55,473 bases of DNA from an uncultured Ruminococcus sp. (GCF_902762735.1 NZ_CACWPP010000025.1:1-55473), one strand, 5' to 3'. Counted from the first letter of the stretch, positions 7,841 through 16,906 are shown. Notes: a model not told the origin generated them from the sequence alone. Numbers and translations: made by a program.

Positions 7841-9643
7841 ATGGCAAAAAATAGGTATCTGGGTGATTATCCCGTTATCGGCATTCGCCCCACTATCGAC
7901 GGCAGACGCGGTGCTCTGGGCGTTCGCGAGTCGCTGGAAGATCAGACTATGAACATGGCAAAGTCCGCAGCTAAGCTGTTTGAGGAGAATTTGCGCTATT
8001 CAAACGGCGAACCCGTCAAGGTCGTTATCGCTGATACCACCATCGGGCGCGTCGCTGAGGCTGCTGCCTGCGAGGCTAAATTCAAGAAATGCGGCGTGGA
8101 CATCACATTGACAGTCACCCCATGCTGGTGCTACGGCGCTGAAACTATGGATATGGATAAAAATACCATTAAAGCTGTCTGGGGATTTAACGGCACTGAA
8201 CGTCCCGGTGCGGTGTATCTTGCATCTGTTCTCGCGACTCATGCACAGAAAGGTCTGCCTGCTTTTGGCATATATGGACAAAACGTATGTGAAGCTGATG
8301 ACACAGAGATACCCGAAGATGTAAAAGAGAAGCTGCTTCGTTTTGGCAGAGCTGCTGTTGCTTGTGCAACTATGCGCGGCAAGAGCTATTTGCAGATCGG
8401 CTCTATCTGCATGGGTATAGGCGGTTCTATCATCGACCCTGCTTTTATAGAGGATTATCTCGGCATGCGTGTAGAGTCGGTGGACGAGGTGGAGATAATC
8501 CGCCGAATGACCGAAGAGATATATGACAAGGATGAATTTGAGAAGGCGCTTGCATGGACAAAAGCGAACTGTAAGGAGGGCTTCGACAAAAATCCCGATT
8601 TCCTGCAAAAGTCCCCCGAAGAAAAGGAAAAGGACTGGGAATTCGTTGTTAAAATGATGTGCATCATCAAAGACCTGATGAACGGCAACGACAAGCTTCC
8701 GAAGGTTCGTGAAGAGGAAATGGTGGGTCATAACGCAATAGCTGCGGGCTTTCAGGGGCAGCGCCAGTGGACTGATTTTTATCCCAACTGCGACTTCCCC
8801 GAAGCGCTCCTAAACACAACTTTTGACTGGAACGGTGCGCGTGAGCCTTATATTCTTGCGACTGAGAACGATGTTCTCAACGGTCTGGGAATGCTGTTTA
8901 TGAAACTGCTGACAAATCGCGCGCAGATATTTGCAGATGTACGTACATATTGGTCGCCCGATGCGCTGAAAAAGGCAGCCAATTACGAGCTGACAGGTCA
9001 TGCAAAAGAGGCGGGCGGCTTTATCCACCTCATAAATTCGGGCGCTGCATGCCTTGATGCCTGCGGACTTGCCACCGATGAGAACGGAAATGCTGTTATG
9101 AAAGAGTGGTTCAACGTCACCGAAGAGGATCAGAAGAAGATACTCGCGGCGACGACCTGGAATTATGCAGACTGCGGATATTTCCGCGGCGGCGGATTTT
9201 CCTCAAGATATGTGACAGATGCCGAGATGCCTGTCACGATGATAAGACTTAATCTTGTCAAGGGACTCGGACCAATGCTTCAGATAGCTGAGGGCTGGAC
9301 AGTCAAACTGCCCGAAGAGGTCAACGATATTCTTTGGAAGCGCACCGACTATACATGGCCCTGCACATGGTTCACGCCCCGTGTGACAGATGCCGCGCCA
9401 TTCAAGTCTGCATATGATGTTATGAACAACTGGGGCGCAAATCACGGCGCTATCAGTTATGGACATATCGGCGCTGACCTGATAACTCTCGCTTCTATGC
9501 TTCGCATTCCTGTTGCTATGCATAACGTTCCCGAAGAGAAGATCTTCCGTCCTGCTGCATGGAATGCATTCGGCATGGACAAGGAAGGTGCTGATTACAG
9601 AGCATGTGCAAATTACGGTCCTATGTACCGCGGCATGAGATAA
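7841..9643 (+). CDS. fucI: L-fucose isomerase
   Basis: A 600-residue protein, close to the E. coli enzyme (591). It converts L-fucose to L-fuculose using a divalent metal. Residues matching the metal ligands of the family are visible: Glu342 in ATEND, the Asp in [10 protein letters not shown] near 366, and a His in SYGHIGAD near 546. N-terminal [20 protein letters not shown] and [12 protein letters not shown] are typical. An AAGGAGG site precedes the ATG. First gene of a fucose operon with kinase, mutarotase and aldolase downstream; no fucose transporter or dedicated regulator is visible next to it. Confidence 0.95.
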   Translation: MAKNRYLGDYPVIGIRPTIDGRRGALGVRESLEDQTMNMAKSAAKLFEENLRYSNGEPVKVVIADTTIGRVAEAAACEAKFKKCGVDITLTVTPCWCYGAETMDMDKNTIKAVWGFNGTERPGAVYLASVLATHAQKGLPAFGIYGQNVCEADDTEIPEDVKEKLLRFGRAAVACATMRGKSYLQIGSICMGIGGSIIDPAFIEDYLGMRVESVDEVEIIRRMTEEIYDKDEFEKALAWTKANCKEGFDKNPDFLQKSPEEKEKDWEFVVKMMCIIKDLMNGNDKLPKVREEEMVGHNAIAAGFQGQRQWTDFYPNCDFPEALLNTTFDWNGAREPYILATENDVLNGLGMLFMKLLTNRAQIFADVRTYWSPDALKKAANYELTGHAKEAGGFIHLINSGAACLDACGLATDENGNAVMKEWFNVTEEDQKKILAATTWNYADCGYFRGGGFSSRYVTDAEMPVTMIRLNLVKGLGPMLQIAEGWTVKLPEEVNDILWKRTDYTWPCTWFTPRVTDAAPFKSAYDVMNNWGANHGAISYGHIGADLITLASMLRIPVAMHNVPEEKIFRPAAWNAFGMDKEGADYRACANYGPMYRGMR

Positions 9644-9656
9644 AAACTGTTTGGTG

Positions 9657-9703
9657 AGCCCGCACGTGCAGTTCGCTTTTGTGGACTTTTGCATATGCGG
9701 GCT
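9657..9703 (+). other. Intercistronic hairpin between fucI and fucK
   Basis: AGCCCGCA pairs with TGCGGGCT across a 31-nt loop. There is no T-run, so it is more likely an mRNA-stability or processing element than a terminator. Confidence 0.4.
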
Positions 9704-9739
9704 GACCGTGTTCATATTTTGATGATGTGAGGTGAGTAC

Positions 9740-11212
9740 ATGGACAAAAAAGTTCTTGCCATTGACTTCGGCGCATCAAGCGGGCGGGCTGTCAACGGCA
9801 GATTTGACGGAGAACGCATCGCACTGGAGGAGATCCACCGATTTGCGAATGAACCTGTGACTCTTGGCGGTACGATGTACTGGGACTTTCTGCGGCTTTT
9901 CCATGAGGTCAAGCAAAGCCTTACAAAAGCAAAGCAGTACGGTAAAGTGGACAGTTTGGGCGTGGACACTTGGGGCGTTGATTTCGGGCTTATAGATGAG
10001 AATGGCAGACTGCTGGATAATCCTGTCCATTACCGTGACAGCCGCACGCAGGGCATGCTTGCGGAGGCTTTTTCGATTATCCCGAAAGAAAGTCTTTATG
10101 CGGTAACGGGCAACCAGTTTATGGAGATAAACACAGCATTTCAGCTGAAGAAAAAAAAAAAAAACAGACCCGATTTGCTTGAACGTGCCGATAAACTGCT
10201 TATGATGCCAAATCTTTTCACATTTTTTCTCACGGGCGAAAAGATAACCGAGCAGTCGATAGCATCGACCACACAGCTTTATGACCAGTCGGGCAAATGT
10301 TGGGCTTACCGCGTGGCTGAACGGCTCGGCATACGTGAAAGTCTTTTCACCAATATATTGCCTGCGGGTACAAAGATCGGGACACTCAGCCACGATATAA
10401 TGAAAGAGCTTGACATTCCCGATATGGACGTTATAGCAGTCTGCGGACATGATACTCAGTCTGCTATGGCGGCAGTTCCCGCACAGAACTCTGGCTTTGC
10501 ATTTCTCAGCTGCGGCACTTGGAGCTTGTTTGGAACAGAGCTTGACGCTCCTCTTACAGACTATACTGCATGCGAAAATTGTTTTACCAACGAATCGGGT
10601 TTCGGCGGTAAGACCTCTTTCTTAAAGAACATTGTCGGGCTTTGGCTTTTGCAGGAGACTCGCCGCCGCTGGGCGTGTGAGGGCAGGGAAGTCAGCTTTG
10701 CTGATATGGAGAAAATGGCAGTTGAGGCTGAGCCTTTCCGCTGCTTTATCGACCCCGATGACCCTCGCTTTGTCCCTGCGGGCGACATTCCCGACAGGGT
10801 GAGGAGGTTCTGCGCTGAGAGCGGTCAGCCTGTGCCTGAAACAGACGGTCAGGTGCTTAGGTGCATCTATGAAAGCCTTGCGCTGAAATATCGTCAGGCA
10901 CTGGAAGGGCTTGAAAAATGCACGGGCAGACACTTTGATGCGATACACATGATAGGCGGCGGCATTCGTGACAGACTGCTCTGTAAAATGACTGCAAATG
11001 CATGCAAACGACGTGTTATAGCAGGTCCTGTTGAAGCTACCGCGCTGGGCAATATTGCTGTACAGCTGATAGCAAGCGGCGATATTTCAGACCTCTCACA
11101 GGCGCGTCAGGTGATCGCCGCATCTGAAAATGTGGAGGTATTTGAGCCTGAGAGTCCCATGCAGTGGGATAAGGCATATGAAGATATTAAACTAATATTC
11201 GGAGGTAAATGA
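9740..11212 (+). CDS. L-fuculokinase of the RhaB-like FGGY family
   Basis: A 490-residue sugar kinase. The sequence resembles rhamnulokinase (IDFGASSGR; DSLGVDTWGVDFGL; YRDSRT; SCGTWSLFGTE; GGGIRD), but the operon (fucI, fucU, fucA) points to L-fuculose as substrate, giving L-fuculose-1-phosphate. All FGGY ATPase motifs are present. A run of 14 A at 10151-10164 encodes five Lys in a row (residues ~138-142) where relatives have a mixed sequence; the frame is intact. The start has a GAGGTG site. The stop overlaps the fucU start. Confidence 0.85.
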   Translation: MDKKVLAIDFGASSGRAVNGRFDGERIALEEIHRFANEPVTLGGTMYWDFLRLFHEVKQSLTKAKQYGKVDSLGVDTWGVDFGLIDENGRLLDNPVHYRDSRTQGMLAEAFSIIPKESLYAVTGNQFMEINTAFQLKKKKKNRPDLLERADKLLMMPNLFTFFLTGEKITEQSIASTTQLYDQSGKCWAYRVAERLGIRESLFTNILPAGTKIGTLSHDIMKELDIPDMDVIAVCGHDTQSAMAAVPAQNSGFAFLSCGTWSLFGTELDAPLTDYTACENCFTNESGFGGKTSFLKNIVGLWLLQETRRRWACEGREVSFADMEKMAVEAEPFRCFIDPDDPRFVPAGDIPDRVRRFCAESGQPVPETDGQVLRCIYESLALKYRQALEGLEKCTGRHFDAIHMIGGGIRDRLLCKMTANACKRRVIAGPVEATALGNIAVQLIASGDISDLSQARQVIAASENVEVFEPESPMQWDKAYEDIKLIFGGK

Positions 11213-11646
11213 TGCTGAAAAATATTCCGCCCATTCTTTCACCCGAGCTTTTAAAGACGCTCTGCGAAATGGGGCATTCTGACAGGATAGTTATTGCGGA
11301 CGGGAATTTTCCTGCCGAGAGCATGGGCAAAAACTGCAAGGTCATTCGTGCTGACGGTCACGGTGTGCCTGAACTTCTCGATGCGATACTCACGCTGTTT
11401 CCGCTGGATACATACGTTGATAAGCCTGTTTCGCTGATGCAGGTCATGGCAGGTGATGATGCTGAGACTCCAATTTGGGAGGACTACAAGCGAATTGTAG
11501 CCAAGCACGACCCGCGCGGCGGATCTGCCATCGGTGAGATCGAGCGCTTTGCTTTTTATGAGGAGGCTAAGACTGCCTACGCCATCATCGCGACAGGCGA
11601 AAAGGCTGTCTATGCAAATGTGATGCTCCAGAAAGGTGTAGTATGA
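11212..11646 (+). CDS. fucU: L-fucose mutarotase (RbsD/FucU family)
   Basis: A 144-residue FucU homologue that interconverts alpha and beta fucose anomers so the isomerase is supplied. Conserved elements include LKTLCEMGHSDRIVIADGNFP near the N terminus with its catalytic-region His, and the C-terminal YANVMLQKGV. Two adjacent ATGs occur, at 11209 and 11212; the GGAGG site at 11201-11205 is better spaced for 11212. The start overlaps the kinase stop, so translation is likely coupled. Confidence 0.9.
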   Translation: MLKNIPPILSPELLKTLCEMGHSDRIVIADGNFPAESMGKNCKVIRADGHGVPELLDAILTLFPLDTYVDKPVSLMQVMAGDDAETPIWEDYKRIVAKHDPRGGSAIGEIERFAFYEEAKTAYAIIATGEKAVYANVMLQKGVV

Positions 11647-11672
11647 TATAAAGATATGAAAGGGAGATGACA

Positions 11673-12236
11673 ATGGGGAACAAGATAAAGAATGATGATG
11701 TTTCACTGGGAAGATTTATCAGCCTCGTGCTGCGCCATCAGCCGCAGACGATAGGTCTGACGCTGGACGAACATGGCTGGGCTGACACGAAAGCCCTTAT
11801 CAGCGGCGTTTGTGCAACAGGAAGAAAGCTCGATATGGAAACGCTGGAGAGGATCGTGCGCGAGAATAATAAACAGCGCTACTCTTTCAATGAGGATAAG
11901 TCGAAGATACGCGCCAATCAGGGGCACAGCATAGCAGTCGATGTGGAGATGGATATTGCAGAACCGCCTGCGGTACTTTATCACGGCACAGCTGTGCAGA
12001 GCCTTGATTCCATTCGCGAAAAAGGCATACTGAAAATGAGCCGCAATTATGTTCATCTGTCCAAAGATATAGACACTGCCGTTAAAGTCGGTTCGCGTCA
12101 CGGAAAGCCCGCAGTGCTGGTCATAAACACGGCTGAGATGCTGGCTGACGGCTTTGTTTTTCGCCTTTCCGATAACGGCGTGTGGCAGAGCGAAGATATT
12201 CCGCAGAAATACGTCATCGAAGTCAAATATCCGTAA
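11673..12236 (+). CDS. kptA: RNA 2'-phosphotransferase (Tpt1/KptA)
   Basis: A 187-residue protein of full family length. Tpt1/KptA enzymes remove a splice-junction 2'-phosphate from RNA by NAD-dependent ADP-ribosyl transfer. Visible motifs are SLVLRHQP with the conserved Arg-His, the N-terminal winged-helix segment GWADTKAL, RANQGHS, LYHGT and VHLS in the NAD-binding half, and FRLSDNGVWQSEDIP near the end. The start at 11673 is favoured over 11667 because the AGGGAG site abuts the latter. It lies 26 bp after fucU and 32 bp before fucA, inside the fucose operon, an unexpected place. Confidence 0.9.
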   Translation: MGNKIKNDDVSLGRFISLVLRHQPQTIGLTLDEHGWADTKALISGVCATGRKLDMETLERIVRENNKQRYSFNEDKSKIRANQGHSIAVDVEMDIAEPPAVLYHGTAVQSLDSIREKGILKMSRNYVHLSKDIDTAVKVGSRHGKPAVLVINTAEMLADGFVFRLSDNGVWQSEDIPQKYVIEVKYP

Positions 12237-12268
12237 AAACGGACAGCTGCTTGAAAGGAACTTAGGAT

Positions 12269-12958
12269 ATGTACGAGGATATTAAGGATAAAATTGTGGA
12301 AGTTTGCCATAAGATGTGGCAGAAAGGCTGGGTAGCTGCCAATGACGGCAACGTGACGGTCAAAGTAGGCGAGAACCGCTTTCTTGCCACACGGACAGGC
12401 ATTTCAAAGGCTGAGATAACCCGCGATCACATCGGGCTAATCGACAAGGATTTCAACATTATCGAGAAGCCGACAGAGGACTGGAGACCGTCATCTGAGG
12501 TGAAAATGCACATCAAGTGCTACAATGACCGCCCTGATGTTGGAGCTGTCGTGCATGCGCATCCGCCTGTATCTACGGGATTTGCCTGCGCTCATGTGCC
12601 GCTGGACGACTACTGCATGATAGAGACTGTTATCGCGGTGGGTTCAGTGCCGCTGACACCTTACGGAACACCCTCAACATTTGAAGTGCCCGAAGCTATC
12701 GAGCCTTATTTGCAGGAACATGATGTGATGCTGCTTACAAATCACGGTGCGCTCACAGTCGGTGCAGACCTGACCACTGCTTATTACCGCATGGAGACTC
12801 TCGAATTGCAGGCGCAGATCTCCCTTGTTGCCAGACTACTCGGCGGCGTGAAGGACATCGACCGCGAAAATATCGACCGTCTGATCGGCATGCGCCCGCA
12901 GTACGGCGTGACAGGCAGGCATCCCGGCTACAAGAAGTATTCGGGAGAAGAGAAGTGA
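12269..12958 (+). CDS. fucA: L-fuculose-phosphate aldolase (class II, AraD/FucA)
   Basis: A 229-residue class II aldolase that cleaves L-fuculose-1-phosphate to dihydroxyacetone phosphate and lactaldehyde. Zinc ligands are visible as HAHPP near residue 94 and the later NHG near 155; the acidic residue in SSEVKMH near 75 fits the catalytic position. The N-terminal NDGNVTVK is typical. It is last in the fucose operon, followed by a strong terminator. No lactaldehyde reductase or microcompartment gene is adjacent. Confidence 0.9.
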   Translation: MYEDIKDKIVEVCHKMWQKGWVAANDGNVTVKVGENRFLATRTGISKAEITRDHIGLIDKDFNIIEKPTEDWRPSSEVKMHIKCYNDRPDVGAVVHAHPPVSTGFACAHVPLDDYCMIETVIAVGSVPLTPYGTPSTFEVPEAIEPYLQEHDVMLLTNHGALTVGADLTTAYYRMETLELQAQISLVARLLGGVKDIDRENIDRLIGMRPQYGVTGRHPGYKKYSGEEK

Positions 12959-12990
12959 TACCTCACCGAATTATCTGAAATATAGCAGAT

Positions 12991-13034
12991 AGACCCTCGC
13001 CGCGCTGAGTTTTCAGCGGGGTGGGGGTCTTTTA
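12991..13034 (+). terminator. Terminator of the fucose operon
   Basis: A long stem (AGACCC...GGGTCT with CGCTGA/TCAGCG inner pairs) followed by TTTTA. Confidence 0.8.
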
Positions 13035-13212
13035 TTGGATTGATTTTTGTTCAGGATTAAGATATTCTTTATGATTCTGTATATAAAATATTAACAACAT
13101 TCTTTCGCGACAATAATTAGTCAACTCGCGACATTTTCTTATCAGAATAATTAATGTGTGATAATATAAACAAGTTGAAAAATATTGTCGTGTAAAAGAA
13201 AGGAAGAATAAA

Positions 13213-14061
13213 ATGACAGATACTAAAGTAATTGACATGCGTGGATCGGGGCAGAACAAAATGAGTCCCAAAAAACAGTCGGTGCTGCTAGTCATCGGCA
13301 TGATGGCGGTCTTTCTGTTGATGACAGTCATCATGTCGGTGGTGAAAGACAATCTGACTGTTGCAGATAAAACTCTCGCGGCTGATGTATCCCACCTTCT
13401 GGCAGAAACGGCAACTGCCCTTACCGCAGTCTTTGCCGTTATAATTGCCCGAAAAACATCGGGCTGTGAACTGAAAGCGGCTTTCAGGTTCAAGAAATTT
13501 GACTGGTCTGTGCCGATCATGCTGACTGTGTTTGTCTGGTCAGCCTGCGAAACAGTCTCAGCCATCGACGGCGCGTTACTCAGCAGATTTATGTCGGTGC
13601 ATCATAGTTCCGAAAGCCGTATAACAGTCATTTCGGCGATATGTTCCTGCCTGCTCGCACCTTTTTTTGAAGAACTGGTATTCCGTTTCAGCTGTATGGG
13701 TGTGATGAAGAAGAGTTTTGGCAAACGCATGACCATAATTTTTCCCGCATTAATATTTTCATCTATCCACTTATACAATATCCAGGGCTTTTTTGATGTG
13801 CTGGTCGGTACGCTTGTGGCGGCGACTGTCTACTATTATACCGAAAATATCATCTATGTTATCTTGGAACATATCGCGCACAACAGCCTGTGTCTTATCG
13901 ACTTTAACAAAGTGGAACTTTTTGGCTCGGCAGTTTACCGTCAGCGCAGCGGCTTTGTGATAACGAATACCGGTTATATGATCATCAACATGATCTTGCT
14001 TGCGGGCTGTCTTGTTTGGTTCTTCAAATATTTCCGTCCTAAGTACAGCAGAACTGACTGA
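13213..14061 (+). CDS. CPBP-family intramembrane metalloprotease
   Basis: A 282-residue protein with about seven membrane segments. CPBP (Abi/CAAX-type) motifs are visible: LAPFFEELVFR near residues 154-164 (the EExxxR motif), SSIHLYNIQGFF near 180 with a conserved His, and LEHIAHNSLCL near 220 with HxxxN. These are the metal-binding residues of Rce1-like proteases. Substrates are often prenylated proteins or bacteriocin-related peptides; none is identifiable here. An AGGAAG site precedes the ATG. It stands alone between the fucose terminator and the family 1 repeat. Confidence 0.85.
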   Translation: MTDTKVIDMRGSGQNKMSPKKQSVLLVIGMMAVFLLMTVIMSVVKDNLTVADKTLAADVSHLLAETATALTAVFAVIIARKTSGCELKAAFRFKKFDWSVPIMLTVFVWSACETVSAIDGALLSRFMSVHHSSESRITVISAICSCLLAPFFEELVFRFSCMGVMKKSFGKRMTIIFPALIFSSIHLYNIQGFFDVLVGTLVAATVYYYTENIIYVILEHIAHNSLCLIDFNKVELFGSAVYRQRSGFVITNTGYMIINMILLAGCLVWFFKYFRPKYSRTD

Positions 14062-14192
14062 CACAGATGCGGCGCTGTATATGTGTTATCGGCAGTAAAT
14101 ACAAAATTTGTCAGTTTGCGTAAGATCTTGATCTCCTTATCAGCCGTTGCTTTTATGTGACGGCTGTTCCTTATTTTGACTGCTTTGCAGAA

Positions 14193-14335
14193 AAAACAAA
14201 TGTGGTTATCCCGCTGACACACCACAAAAACAGCGGCTATACAGAACTTAAGGTTCTTGGCGTATGGCGCTCAATTATCCTTTTGTTTACCGCATTTTTA
14301 GTTGGTGTGCTAAAGGGATAGTCATAAAAACAAAT
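14193..14335 (+). mobile_element. Family 1 MITE-like element, copy A with 9-bp target duplication
   Basis: The element at 14202-14326 (125 bp) starts GTGGTTATCCCGCTGACACA and ends ...GTGCTAAAGGGATAGTCATA; the ends are imperfect inverted repeats of ~24 bp. It is flanked by a perfect 9-bp direct repeat, AAAACAAAT, at 14193-14201 and 14327-14335. There is no coding capacity. The right duplication lies directly against the terminator hairpin at 14336. Copies B (37339), C (44783) and D (50573) share both ends. Confidence 0.9.
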
Positions 14336-14380
14336 ACCCCCGCCCGACTGCGATATTGCGTGTTCGGGCGGGGGTATTTC
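14336..14380. terminator. Bidirectional terminator between the CPBP and MATE genes
   Basis: Strong stem ATACCCCCGCCCG / CGGGCGGGGGTAT. On the minus strand the T tract that follows is part of the target duplication of the family 1 element. It serves the MATE gene ending at 14410 and possibly the CPBP gene. Confidence 0.75.
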
Positions 14381-14409
14381 ATATCATGCCGTGCAGCATT
14401 CAGACGGCA

Positions 14410-15747
14410 TCAGGCGGCTGATCTGTCGCGGCTGAAACGTCTGTATACCGCAAAACAAAGCGTTATCTGCAAAATAGTCGAGCATGGTGTAGCAAGTCCG
14501 ATGAGGGACAGCGAGCCTTTCCCGATGTGCTGCATTATCAGCGCAACTGGTATCCTTACCAGAAAAGCGCCGCAGATGCCCTGTATCATCACGAATGTGG
14601 TGCGCTGTATGCCGTTGTAGTAACCGATGAAGCAGAACAGGAAGCAGGTCAGCAGGCAGTCTATGGCGTAGGCTTTCAGGTAGTCCCATGCATCAGCGAC
14701 TGCTTCGCTGTTGTTCGAGAAAACACCTGCCAGCAAGTCACCGCGAAAGAATGTCAGCAGAAACATGACCACACCGAACGCAAATGATACGGTTATGCCT
14801 GTTTTAAGCGCCTTTGAAGCTCTGTCTGTTTTGCCTGCACCGTAATTCTGCGCCACAAAAGCCGACATCGACTGCATGAAAGCCGCAGGCACAAGCATTA
14901 TGAACGCGCAGACTTTCTCAGCTACGCCCACACCTGCCGAAGCCGTCAGGCTGATATTGTTGACGATAGCCAGCATGACAAGGAAAGAAATGCCTACCAG
15001 CAAGTCCTGCAAAGCGATGGGCGTTCCTATACGGAATATGGACGCGGCACAGCGGCTGTTGAGCTTGATGTGCGATCGGCGGAACTCAAATGGCAGGGCA
15101 GTGCGCCTGATTATGAACAGCGAGATAAGCACGCTTATAAGCTGCGCCAGGACGGTCGCCAGCGCCGCACCCGATGCGCCCATGTTCAGTTTTGCCACAA
15201 AGAAAAGGTCTCCGATTATGTTGAATATGCAGGCTATGCCCACTGCGATAAGCGGCGTGCGCGAATCGCCAAGCCCCCTGAAAATGCTTCCCAGCAGATT
15301 GTAAGCCGTTATTATCAGAAAACCCGAACCGCATATCCTTATATAGCTTGATGTGACTTTAAATGCTTCTGCGGGAGCGTTCATTATCTTTGCCAGCACC
15401 TCCGCGCCTGTAAGACACATTACAGTCAGTATCAGTCCCACAGCGGCAAATATCATAAGCCCTGTCCCGATGGTGTTTGCCGCCTCATCAGGGCGCTTCT
15501 GACCTATCTTCTGCCCTACGGAAACTGTTATGCCCATCGAAAAGCTGACCAGTATGTTTGTAAGCGTCATAATTATCTGTGAACCTGTCGATACCGCTGA
15601 AACTGCGGCGTTATCACTGAAACGCCCCACCACCAGCAGATCTGCCGCGCCGTACAGCGACTGCAAAAACATCGCAAACAGCACAGGCAGCATGAATTTC
15701 AGCAGTTTAGGCAGTATCGCGCCGCTTGTAAAATCATTGTCTTTCAT
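14410..15747 (-). CDS. MATE-family efflux transporter
   Basis: A 445-residue polytopic protein with about 12 membrane segments in two homologous halves, as in MATE (multi-antimicrobial extrusion) antiporters that use Na+ or H+. The N-terminal MLPVLFAMFLQSLYGAADLL and the second-half FVAQNYGAGKTDRA are typical family segments. The start at 15747 is chosen because GGAGG lies five bases upstream; a longer frame would begin inside the leader hairpin. It is preceded by a consensus promoter and an attenuator-like leader (15760-15809), suggesting induction by a compound. Substrate unknown. Confidence 0.9.
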   Translation of the reverse strand: MKDNDFTSGAILPKLLKFMLPVLFAMFLQSLYGAADLLVVGRFSDNAAVSAVSTGSQIIMTLTNILVSFSMGITVSVGQKIGQKRPDEAANTIGTGLMIFAAVGLILTVMCLTGAEVLAKIMNAPAEAFKVTSSYIRICGSGFLIITAYNLLGSIFRGLGDSRTPLIAVGIACIFNIIGDLFFVAKLNMGASGAALATVLAQLISVLISLFIIRRTALPFEFRRSHIKLNSRCAASIFRIGTPIALQDLLVGISFLVMLAIVNNISLTASAGVGVAEKVCAFIMLVPAAFMQSMSAFVAQNYGAGKTDRASKALKTGITVSFAFGVVMFLLTFFRGDLLAGVFSNNSEAVADAWDYLKAYAIDCLLTCFLFCFIGYYNGIQRTTFVMIQGICGAFLVRIPVALIMQHIGKGSLSLIGLATPCSTILQITLCFAVYRRFSRDRSAA

Positions 15748-15759
15748 AGTTACCTCCAT

Positions 15760-15809
15760 AAAAAAGCCGGATAAAACAGCAGACATCTCAGCCTGCGGTC
15801 TTATCCGGC
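15760..15809 (-). promoter_or_regulatory. Attenuator-like terminator in the MATE leader
   Basis: On the minus strand GCCGGATAA pairs with TTATCCGGC, with an inner GCAGGC/GTCTGC stem, followed by TTTTTTA and then at once the MATE ribosome binding site. Since the only promoter seen is upstream (15855-15883), this terminator would stop the MATE message unless disrupted. Confidence 0.7.
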
Positions 15810-15811
15810 AT
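15788..15811 (-). CDS. Possible leader peptide MPDKTAG in the MATE leader
   Basis: A 7-codon frame starts at the base of the terminator stem and ends in its loop region, so a ribosome on it would open the hairpin. GGAGGG lies upstream but at a long distance (~20 bases). Without evidence of translation this is a suggestion only. Confidence 0.3.
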   Translation of the reverse strand: MPDKTAG

Positions 15812-15854
15812 TACATTTCTGTCGAATGTGTTGCCCTCCGAACCAACTATATTG

Positions 15855-15883
15855 ATTATAACACACATAAGAAGCGGTGTCAA
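15855..15883 (-). promoter_or_regulatory. Consensus promoter of the MATE gene
   Basis: On the minus strand a perfect TTGACA, 17 bp, TATAAT. The leader to the ATG is about 100 nt. Confidence 0.85.
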
Positions 15884-16104
15884 GTGCTGTGACGGTGTTT
15901 GTATGTTGCACAAATATGAGCGCCGAAATTTGTGAACAATTCTTTGACAGTGTGGCTTGATTTGTTGTGCTTTTGTTGCGTTTGTTGTGGTATAATATGA
16001 AAAGCAGGCGGATAGCAATATCTCTTTGTCGTAATGCATAAAATTTAGTTTAAAACTTTGTTCAAAACTACAACAACAAAATGCTCAAAATTGTGTAAAA
16101 TTTG

Positions 16105-16133
16105 TTGCGCATTTTATGTTATTATGTTATAAT
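16105..16133 (+). promoter_or_regulatory. Promoter of the partner-switching operon
   Basis: TTGCGC, 17 bp, TATAAT. The -35 overlaps the right arm of an AAAATGC/GCATTTT inverted repeat (16078-16115), a possible operator. A second TATAAT lies at 15991 without a clear -35. The rest of 15884-16193 is AT-rich with no gene. Confidence 0.6.
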
Positions 16134-16193
16134 GTAAGAGGAAGAGGCAAACTCTTCAAATATGAAATTTGATTTTTGAAAGGAAAATGAAAA

Positions 16194-16490
16194 ATGGAGA
16201 TCAAAAAGGTAACTAACAATGGCACACTCAATGTAACTATCAGCGGCAGAGTCGATACGACAACCGCACCCGCTCTTGAACAGGAGCTGAAAGCAAGCTA
16301 TGGTGACTGTAATGCACTTGTCATTGATTTTGCCAATGTCGAGTACATCTCTTCGGCAGGTCTGAGAGTTCTGCTTTCTGCACAGAAAGTAATGTGCAAA
16401 AAGGACGGTATGAAGCTCATCAATGTCGGCGCGGATATTATGGAGATATTTGAAGTGACAGGCTTCAGTGATATTCTGACTATCGAGTGA
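16194..16490 (+). CDS. STAS-domain anti-sigma factor antagonist
   Basis: A 98-residue single STAS domain. The pattern ISGRVDTTTAPALEQEL followed by VIDFANVEYISSAGLRVLLSAQ is typical of SpoIIAA/RsbV-like proteins; Ser53/Ser54 in ISSAG are the likely phosphoryl acceptor. Unphosphorylated STAS would bind the HATPase encoded next and release its partner. First gene of a tight operon 16194-19697 with a kinase and a PP2C phosphatase, a complete partner-switching circuit. Confidence 0.9.
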   Translation: MEIKKVTNNGTLNVTISGRVDTTTAPALEQELKASYGDCNALVIDFANVEYISSAGLRVLLSAQKVMCKKDGMKLINVGADIMEIFEVTGFSDILTIE

Positions 16491-16906
16491 TGCATATGAA
16501 AAAAATAGAAGTACAGGCTTTAACTTCCGTACTGCCTGATGTGCTGGCGTTTGTGGACGAACAGCTCGAAGCGGCAGATTGTCCGATGAAAGTACAGATG
16601 CAGATAGATATTGCTGTTGAAGAGATATTTGTTAATATCGCTAACTATGCTTATGCCCCCGAAGTCGGAACAGCTGAGATCTGTATGGATATTGCGGATA
16701 ACACCGCAGTCATTACTTTCAAGGACAGCGGTACACCTTATGACCCGCTTGCAAAAGCCGATCCCGATGTCACTCTTTCTGCCGAAGAAAGGCAGATCGG
16801 CGGTCTTGGTATTTTCATGGTCAAAAAGACGATGGACGGTATGGAGTATAATTACATTGATGGTCACAATATTCTTACACTGAAAAAAGGACTGGTGATG
16901 GGGTGA
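16490..16906 (+). CDS. Anti-sigma-factor-like serine kinase (HATPase, RsbW type)
   Basis: About 138 residues, the size of RsbW/SpoIIAB-type GHKL kinases. The N box IAVEEIFVNIANYAY (residues ~40-54) and the G1 region FKDSGTPYDP with the later GGLGIFMVKKTMD are visible, so ATP binding is likely intact. It should phosphorylate the STAS protein and bind an unknown partner. The start is GTG 16487, ATG 16490 or ATG 16496; 16490 overlaps the previous stop. No sigma factor gene lies in the window, so the output partner is open. Confidence 0.85.
   Translation: MHMKKIEVQALTSVLPDVLAFVDEQLEAADCPMKVQMQIDIAVEEIFVNIANYAYAPEVGTAEICMDIADNTAVITFKDSGTPYDPLAKADPDVTLSAEERQIGGLGIFMVKKTMDGMEYNYIDGHNILTLKKGLVMG

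Noticed and set aside
8000-8731. A 243-codon open frame on the minus strand within fucI
   Set aside because: It lies opposite a conserved enzyme gene, has no ribosome binding site and encodes no recognisable domain; it reflects codon bias of the sense strand.
9776-10450. Long minus-strand frame opposite fuculokinase
   Set aside because: Antisense shadow of a conserved kinase; no start signals.
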